Assembly: GCF_005795905.1 (NCBI RefSeq)
Contig: NZ_VAWE01000001.1
Span: 434,001 to 498,000 of the forward strand
Direction: 5' to 3'
Source: Streptomyces marianii
Lineage (GTDB): Bacteria > Actinomycetota > Actinomycetes > Streptomycetales > Streptomycetaceae
Length of the DNA stretch: 64,000 nucleotides
The notes under the pieces are model-generated. The model did no database searches and had not been told where the DNA came from. It saw only the letters and a program-made list of their open reading frames with translations. Made by a program: the position numbers and the translations under genes. How positions within the stretch are numbered: position 1 is the stretch's first letter; each line of letters opens with the position of its first letter. Shown piece by piece: positions 60,422-64,000 of this stretch.

Positions 60422-62473
60422 ATGTGGATGACGTGGACACGTCGAACACTGGTCGGCTTGGGCCTCGCGGCCGTGTTGACACTGGGTGCGCCCCCGGGCG
60501 CGCAGGCGCACGAGGAGCGCGAAGTCGCGTTCCCCGACGGCTCGGGAAGCGTTCCCGCGTACCGCGAGGGCGAACCCGACCTCCTCGTCTGCAAGACCGA
60601 CAGGACGGCCTTCGAGCGGCGCGTGTCCCGGTTCCCCGCTGCGCTGCGCGAGCGGAATCTCCGGCTCTACGAGCGGTGTCTCGGCGAGGGATTCCGGCAT
60701 CTGCAGCAGGCGGTGGACGCCGTCGACAGGCCCGGCATGAACATCGCCGTCCTGCCCGGCCGCTACGAGGAGGAGCCCTCCCAGCCGGAGCCCGAGGGCG
60801 ACTGCGCCCGGCTCAAGGCCCGCAAGTCGGCCCTGGGATATCAGATCCTGTCCTACGCACAGCAGCAGCAGTGCCCCCACAACCAGAATCTCGTGGCCGT
60901 CCTCGGCAAGCGGGACCTGCAGATCGAGGGAACGGGCGCGGGCCCGCTCGACGTGGTCGTGGACGCCGGCTACCGCAAGCTCAACGCGATCCGGGCCGAC
61001 GGCTCCGACGGAGTCTACTTCCGCAACTTCACCGCCCAGCGCTCCACCTTCAACTCCCTGTACGTGCTCGGTGTGGACGGGTTCGTCATCGACCGGGTAC
61101 TCACCCGCTGGAACGACGAGTACGGCTTTCTGACCTTCGCGAGCGATCACGGGCTGTACCGCGACTGCGAGTCGTACGGAAACGGTGACTCGGGGATCTA
61201 CCCGGGCAGCGCGTCGGACATCAACAGCGGGCGCGGCCACGACGTGCCGCGCTACTCCATCGAGATCACCGGCTGCCGCAGTCATCACAACCTGCTCGGC
61301 TACTCGGGAACCGCGGGCGATTCGGTGTGGGCCCACGACAACGAGTTCGACCACAACATGGCCGGCGCGTCGATGGACAGCGTGTTTCCGGGCCATCCGG
61401 GCCTCCCCCAGAACCACGCCCGATTCGAGCGCAACCTCATCCACGACAACAACCAGGACTACTACCGGTACGTCAGGGACGGCACGTGCGCGAAGCCTCC
61501 CGCCGAACGCGGCTACGAACAGGGCGTCGTGTGCCCGCAGACCTCGGTCCCTCCCGGAACCGGAGTGCTCGTCGCCGGGGGCAACTGGAACGTGTTCGAG
61601 GGCAACTGGATCTACGGACACCAGCGCACCGCGTTCCATCTCAACGCCGTTCCCGCCTTCCTGCGCGGTGAGGACGCCTGGTCCCGTCAGGCCGACACCT
61701 CGCACCACAACCGGTTCCGTGACAACCACCTGGGCAGGGCGAGGAGCGGCGAGTCCAGACCCAACCGGACCGACGTCTGGTGGGACGGCCAGGGCACGGA
61801 CAACTGCTGGCAGGACACGGGGGACAGCAGCCCGCGGGCCCTGCCCCGGTGCCGGGACGACACCGGGGCCGTCCTCGGCGGATCGCACCGGATCGTGGGC
61901 GAACCCATGAAGGTCGTCCAGTTGCTGGTCTGCTCCGACTACAGCGTCCAGGCTCGACGGCTCCCGGCGGGCTGCGACTGGTACGGGGCCCGGGGCTTCG
62001 CCCGTATCGAGGTGCAACTCGCGCTCGGCGTCGCCACCGTGCTCGCCGTGGTGGGAGGGGCCCTGTGGTGGCGCAGGCTGCGCGGGAACCGCCTGGTCAC
62101 CGTTGCCACCGCGCTCGGCGCGGCGGGACTCGTCCTCGACGTCGCGAGCGAGACGACGGCACTCGCCCCGACGGTGGCGGGACCCCTGGCGCTGCTACTG
62201 ATCGGGGTCTGGCTGACCGCCACCGGACTGGCGCTGCGGCACGGCAGCCGGGCCTTCGGGACGACGACCGTGGTGCTGGGTCTGCTGACGCTGCTGGACG
62301 CGTTCGAGCGGGCCTTCGTGATGATTCCGTGGACTCCCCTCGGTCCGGCGTGGCTGCGAGGTCTGCTGGGGCTCGTATGGGTCCTGTGGGCGGTGGCCGC
62401 CTCGGCACACACGGTGGCGCGGGACCGGTCCGCATCCTCGCCCGCGGACGACCCGGCGCGGGTCTCCCCGTGA
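60422..62473 (+). CDS. Secreted right-handed beta-helix protein with C-terminal membrane domain
   Basis: 683 residues. After a Sec signal (about 1-29: GLGLAAVLTLGAPPGAQA) comes a long parallel beta-helix (about 95-510), seen in short repeats such as VYFRNFTAQRSTFNSLYVLG, VDGFVIDRVLTRWNDEYGFL and HGLYRDCESYGNGDSGIYPG, with HARFERNLIHDNN and HHNRFRDNHLG later. The end (about 525-660) carries four to five membrane helices, starting VQLALGVATVLAVVGGALWW. Beta-helices of this kind are found in polysaccharide lyases and in NosD-like copper-site maturation proteins. The stop overlaps the start of the lipoprotein gene. The start at 60422 is ATG; no strong ribosome site. Confidence 0.85.
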   Translation: MWMTWTRRTLVGLGLAAVLTLGAPPGAQAHEEREVAFPDGSGSVPAYREGEPDLLVCKTDRTAFERRVSRFPAALRERNLRLYERCLGEGFRHLQQAVDAVDRPGMNIAVLPGRYEEEPSQPEPEGDCARLKARKSALGYQILSYAQQQQCPHNQNLVAVLGKRDLQIEGTGAGPLDVVVDAGYRKLNAIRADGSDGVYFRNFTAQRSTFNSLYVLGVDGFVIDRVLTRWNDEYGFLTFASDHGLYRDCESYGNGDSGIYPGSASDINSGRGHDVPRYSIEITGCRSHHNLLGYSGTAGDSVWAHDNEFDHNMAGASMDSVFPGHPGLPQNHARFERNLIHDNNQDYYRYVRDGTCAKPPAERGYEQGVVCPQTSVPPGTGVLVAGGNWNVFEGNWIYGHQRTAFHLNAVPAFLRGEDAWSRQADTSHHNRFRDNHLGRARSGESRPNRTDVWWDGQGTDNCWQDTGDSSPRALPRCRDDTGAVLGGSHRIVGEPMKVVQLLVCSDYSVQARRLPAGCDWYGARGFARIEVQLALGVATVLAVVGGALWWRRLRGNRLVTVATALGAAGLVLDVASETTALAPTVAGPLALLLIGVWLTATGLALRHGSRAFGTTTVVLGLLTLLDAFERAFVMIPWTPLGPAWLRGLLGLVWVLWAVAASAHTVARDRSASSPADDPARVSP

Positions 62474-63285
62474 AGGCCGGGGGTGCACGACGCGTCCCGG
62501 GAACGGCCGCGATGATCTGGGCGGCGGCCGCGACCCTCGCCCTGGGGGCGGCCTGTACGGAGCGGCCCACCACCCACCACGGCCCCGGAACGAACCACGA
62601 TGTCGCCACAGACGGCGCCGGAACGCTCCTGGGCACCCCGGGCACGGGCCACCACGAGCGGCTTCGGCAGGTGCCCGCCGCGAACGCTCCCACCGTCTCC
62701 CTGACCGTCCGGGCTGACGCGGACGACGGATGGAACGTCCGCATCGACGCCGGGCGCTTCCGCTTCACCCCCGACAGCGTGGGCGGTGCGGCCGTCCTGG
62801 GCAGCGGACACGCCCACCTCTTCGCGGACGGCAAGAAGGTCGCACGCGCGTACGGCCGCTGGCACCATCTGTCCGCCGACGACGTGCCTCCCGGCACCAA
62901 GACGCTCTCCGTCCGCCTCTACGCGGACGACCACACGGCGTGGGCCGTGGGCGGGGTCCCCGTGCAGGCCACCGCGCGCCTGCCCGGGCCCCCTCCCGAC
63001 GACCGTCCGGTAGCGGAACAGCCCGACAGAACGGCCGACTTCACCGTCGCCGCGGGCGTCGTCAGACCTGAGCCGGGCCGGATCGAGCTGAGAAGGGGCG
63101 ACCTGCTCGCCATCCGTGTCACCAGCGACACGGACGACGAACTGCACGTGCACGGCGTGAACCGCACGGCGGAGGTCGAGGCCGGCCGCACCACCACACT
63201 CCGGGTCGTCCTGGACCGTTCGGGGCTGTTCGAGGTGGAGATGCACCGGTCCGGTCTGGTGCTGACGCAGCTGGCCGTCCGATGA
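62470..63285 (+). CDS. Lipoprotein with a cupredoxin-like C-terminal domain
   Basis: 271 residues from a GTG overlapping the previous stop (GTGA). The signal helix ends in LGAAC (Cys29), a slightly unusual lipobox. The first domain (about 70-150) holds SGHAHLFADGKKVARAYGRWHHL, with several His. The last domain (about 190-271) reads RIELRRGDLLAIRVTSDTDDELHVHGVNRTAEVEAG and GLFEVEMHRSGLVLTQLAVR. The His-x-His and the later Met-His resemble a cupredoxin fold with copper ligands, though the usual Cys is missing. It sits in a three-gene coupled operon with the beta-helix and the next membrane protein, so copper handling is a reasonable guess. Confidence 0.8.
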   Translation: MKAGGARRVPGTAAMIWAAAATLALGAACTERPTTHHGPGTNHDVATDGAGTLLGTPGTGHHERLRQVPAANAPTVSLTVRADADDGWNVRIDAGRFRFTPDSVGGAAVLGSGHAHLFADGKKVARAYGRWHHLSADDVPPGTKTLSVRLYADDHTAWAVGGVPVQATARLPGPPPDDRPVAEQPDRTADFTVAAGVVRPEPGRIELRRGDLLAIRVTSDTDDELHVHGVNRTAEVEAGRTTTLRVVLDRSGLFEVEMHRSGLVLTQLAVR

Positions 63286-64000
63286 GCAGTTGGACCGGCC
63301 TCGCCCACGGCGTCGGCGCCGGGCACGACCTGCCGATCCCCGCCTTCCACGCCTACGCGGGAGCGTTCGCCGCCCTGCTCGTCTCCTTCCTCGCACTGGG
63401 ACTCCTCTGGCCCCGCTCGCGTTTCCGGGGCGACCGCGCCGGCCGTCCCCTGCCGGCCCGCGTGCAGCGCTGGGCGAGGGCACCCGCCCTCCGTGCCGGG
63501 CTGCGCGTACTGGGGCTCGCCGCCACCGCCGCGGTCCTCCTTCATCTTCTGCTCGGCCCGGACGACCCCGAACGCAATCCGGCCCCCGGCACGGTCTACG
63601 TCCTGTTCTGGGTGGGCCTGGTCCCCGCCTCGCTCCTGCTCGGCCCCGTGTGGCGGCTCCTCAACCCGCTGCGCACGCTGCACACACTGGGCTGCCGGGT
63701 GGTTCACCGCTCCCCGGCGGAGCCGTTCCGCCGGCTCCCGCAGCGAGTCGGCTACTGGCCCGCGGCAGCCGGACTGCTCGCTTTCACCTGGCTCGAACTC
63801 GCTTCTCCCGCCCCGGCCTCGGCCTCCGCCCTGCTCGCCTTTCTGCTCGCTTACGCGTCCGTGCAACTCGCCGGCGCCGCGGTCTTCGGCAGTGACTGGT
63901 TCGACCGGTGCGACGCGTTCGAGGCCTACTCCGGACTCCTCGCGCGGCTGGCCCCGATCGGCCGTCGCGCGGACGGGCAGCTCGTCGTGCGGGGCCCGCT
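63282..64000 (+). CDS. Polytopic membrane protein, partial (fenitrothion-hydrolase-like family)
   Basis: The first 239 residues of a membrane protein that runs off the right edge. It begins with an AHGVGAGHDLPIPAFHAYAGAFAALLVSFLALG segment and shows at least five helices in the visible part (LGLAATAAVLLHLLLG; TVYVLFWVGLVPASLLLGPVWRLLNPLR; others). This start (AHGxGxxxDLPIP) is familiar from actinobacterial membrane proteins often labelled fenitrothion hydrolase, although they look like transporters rather than hydrolases. The ATG overlaps the lipoprotein stop, so all three genes are co-translated. Confidence 0.75.
   Translation, partial: MSSWTGLAHGVGAGHDLPIPAFHAYAGAFAALLVSFLALGLLWPRSRFRGDRAGRPLPARVQRWARAPALRAGLRVLGLAATAAVLLHLLLGPDDPERNPAPGTVYVLFWVGLVPASLLLGPVWRLLNPLRTLHTLGCRVVHRSPAEPFRRLPQRVGYWPAAAGLLAFTWLELASPAPASASALLAFLLAYASVQLAGAAVFGSDWFDRCDAFEAYSGLLARLAPIGRRADGQLVVRGP

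Noticed and set aside
60065..62017. 650-codon minus-strand frame
   Set aside because: Antisense to the beta-helix gene; no motif and no start signal.
1..64000. tRNA, rRNA, CRISPR array or prophage
   Set aside because: No cloverleaf-like sequence, rRNA segment, spaced repeat array or phage structural gene was seen when reading both strands by eye.

Overview
The window is high-GC DNA (about 70% by eye) with GTG and TTG starts, frequent 4-base stop/start overlaps and gene families typical of Streptomyces (an incomplete conservon, MHYT protein, LAL regulator, VanW protein, DUF1015, DUF4239, RICIN proteins). It is most likely a piece of a Streptomyces chromosome. Many broken genes and insertion-sequence scraps suggest a less conserved, arm-like region.

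Layout. 1-11.4 kb: end of a cation efflux gene, an alpha/beta hydrolase, a pentapeptide-repeat protein, a sigma-factor stump, a nucleoside hydrolase, a three-gene conservon (sensor kinase, Roadblock, DUF742; no GTPase), an MHYT protein, a frameshifted methyltransferase, and hypotheticals. 11.4-17.1 kb: hypotheticals, a GNAT acetyltransferase with a possible leader peptide, a GAF-type regulator, and several decayed genes, including an aldo/keto reductase. 17.3-31.6 kb: VanW protein, aldehyde dehydrogenase, MBL-fold hydrolase, LAL regulator divergent from a Tat-exported PhoD-like phosphatase and a small secreted protein, then a receptor Ser/Thr kinase coupled to a membrane protein with a similar outer domain. 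31.7-39.3 kb: SGNH hydrolase, FG-GAP protein and DUF4239 protein set among fragments of ISAs1, IS630, IS256 and ISAzo13-type transposases, an integrase, and GntR and AraC regulators.

39.3-44.5 kb: a minus-strand operon of DUF6153, a His-rich small protein, a cysteine-synthase-like PLP enzyme, an MFS transporter and a DUF1015 protein. It begins with a TTA-containing small frame and carries an inverted repeat. It looks like a small metal-linked biosynthesis and export unit of unknown product and is one of the best candidates here for something undescribed. 45.2-52.6 kb: two MFS pumps, a TetR/SDR divergent pair with a clear operator, and a PEBP-DtxR pair divergent from a GntR gene with a perfect palindrome between them.

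52.9-64 kb: a sigma-like/zinc-finger/membrane/lectin fusion; an SRPBCC protein; a radical SAM enzyme resembling the tetraether lipid synthase (Tes) family, translationally coupled to a methyltransferase; an SRPBCC pseudogene broken by a 13-bp duplication; a thioredoxin-like lipoprotein with a CcdA protein; and a coupled operon of a membrane-anchored beta-helix protein, a His-containing lipoprotein and a membrane protein that runs off the end.

All family assignments come from reading protein motifs; no database search was run. No rRNA, tRNA or CRISPR array was seen.
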